NCBI GenBank assembly: GCA_021545625.1
Contig: JAJRVH010000047.1
Coordinates: forward strand, 1 to 6,273
Length of the DNA stretch: 6,273 bases
Direction: 5' to 3'
Source of the DNA: Zetaproteobacteria bacterium
GTDB taxonomy: Bacteria; Pseudomonadota; Zetaproteobacteria; Mariprofundales; Mariprofundaceae
The position numbers and the translations under genes are program-made. The notes under the pieces are model-generated. The model saw only the letters and a program-made list of their open reading frames with translations. It searched no databases and had not been told where the DNA came from. Shown one piece after another: positions 6,192-6,273 of the stretch. The stretch's first letter is position 1. The number at the start of each line of letters is the position of its first letter.

Positions 6192-6273
6192 CCTAGGTTC
6201 TCGCGCAGCCGCTTGACCGTCATCTGCGATCGCTTGTTGATATACTGTTCCAGCTTGGCGAAGGTGCCCGCAT
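6188..6273 (-). CDS. C-terminal end of an unidentified convergent gene (partial)
   Basis: On the minus strand a frame open from the window edge (first full codon at 6271-6269) runs for 27 residues to TAG at 6190-6188. Most codons end in G or C (about 23 of 27), matching the neighbouring genes. The peptide is basic and helical in character (contains FAKLEQYINKRSQ and VKRLREN, ending in Gly), which looks like a real protein tail. A second minus-strand frame is also open through this edge, but its peptide is Gln/Ala/Pro-rich and runs on under yggU as a typical GC-rich shadow. I do not recognise the family from so few residues. The rest of the gene lies beyond position 6273. Confidence 0.55.
   Translation of the reverse strand, partial: AGTFAKLEQYINKRSQMTVKRLRENLG

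Overview
This is a compact, GC-rich bacterial chromosomal segment with a strong preference for G or C at third codon positions. The gene order and protein types suggest a proteobacterium. I cannot place it further: a gammaproteobacterial, acidithiobacillial or zetaproteobacterial origin all seem possible, and there is no rRNA or other taxonomic marker. I see no tRNA, rRNA, CRISPR array, insertion sequence, phage gene or attachment site.

Layout. Positions 1-1475 (+) carry the 3' part of a membrane-bound CHASE2-class III adenylate cyclase whose N-terminus lies before the window. A 54-base spacer (1476-1529) separates it from a tight seven-gene (+) run: dnaX (1530-3158), ybaB/ebfC (3155-3469), recR (3469-4086), yggS (4093-4779), proC (4772-5572), yggT (5572-5877) and yggU/DUF167 (5877-6191). 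Every junction in this run is an overlap (ATGA, TGATG or 8 bases) except recR-yggS, which has a 6-base gap. At the right edge, the end of a minus-strand gene runs into yggU. The two stop codons share the palindrome CTAG at 6188-6191.

How the genes relate. dnaX-ybaB-recR is a very widely conserved replication and repair cluster: clamp loader subunit, nucleoid-associated DNA-binding protein, and RecFOR recombination mediator. yggS-proC-yggT-yggU is a second conserved cluster: PLP homeostasis, the last step of proline synthesis, a small membrane protein associated with division or envelope functions, and a small DUF167 protein. Here the two clusters are joined into one apparent transcription unit with translational coupling throughout. 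The cyclase is probably a separate gene, although a shared transcript cannot be excluded across 54 bases.

The window is mostly conserved housekeeping sequence. I find no convincing new system. The points worth a second look are the fusion of the two clusters, the convergent CTAG double stop, the absence of a recognisable frameshift signal in dnaX, weak ribosome-binding signals at dnaX and recR, and motif deviations in YggS and YggU.
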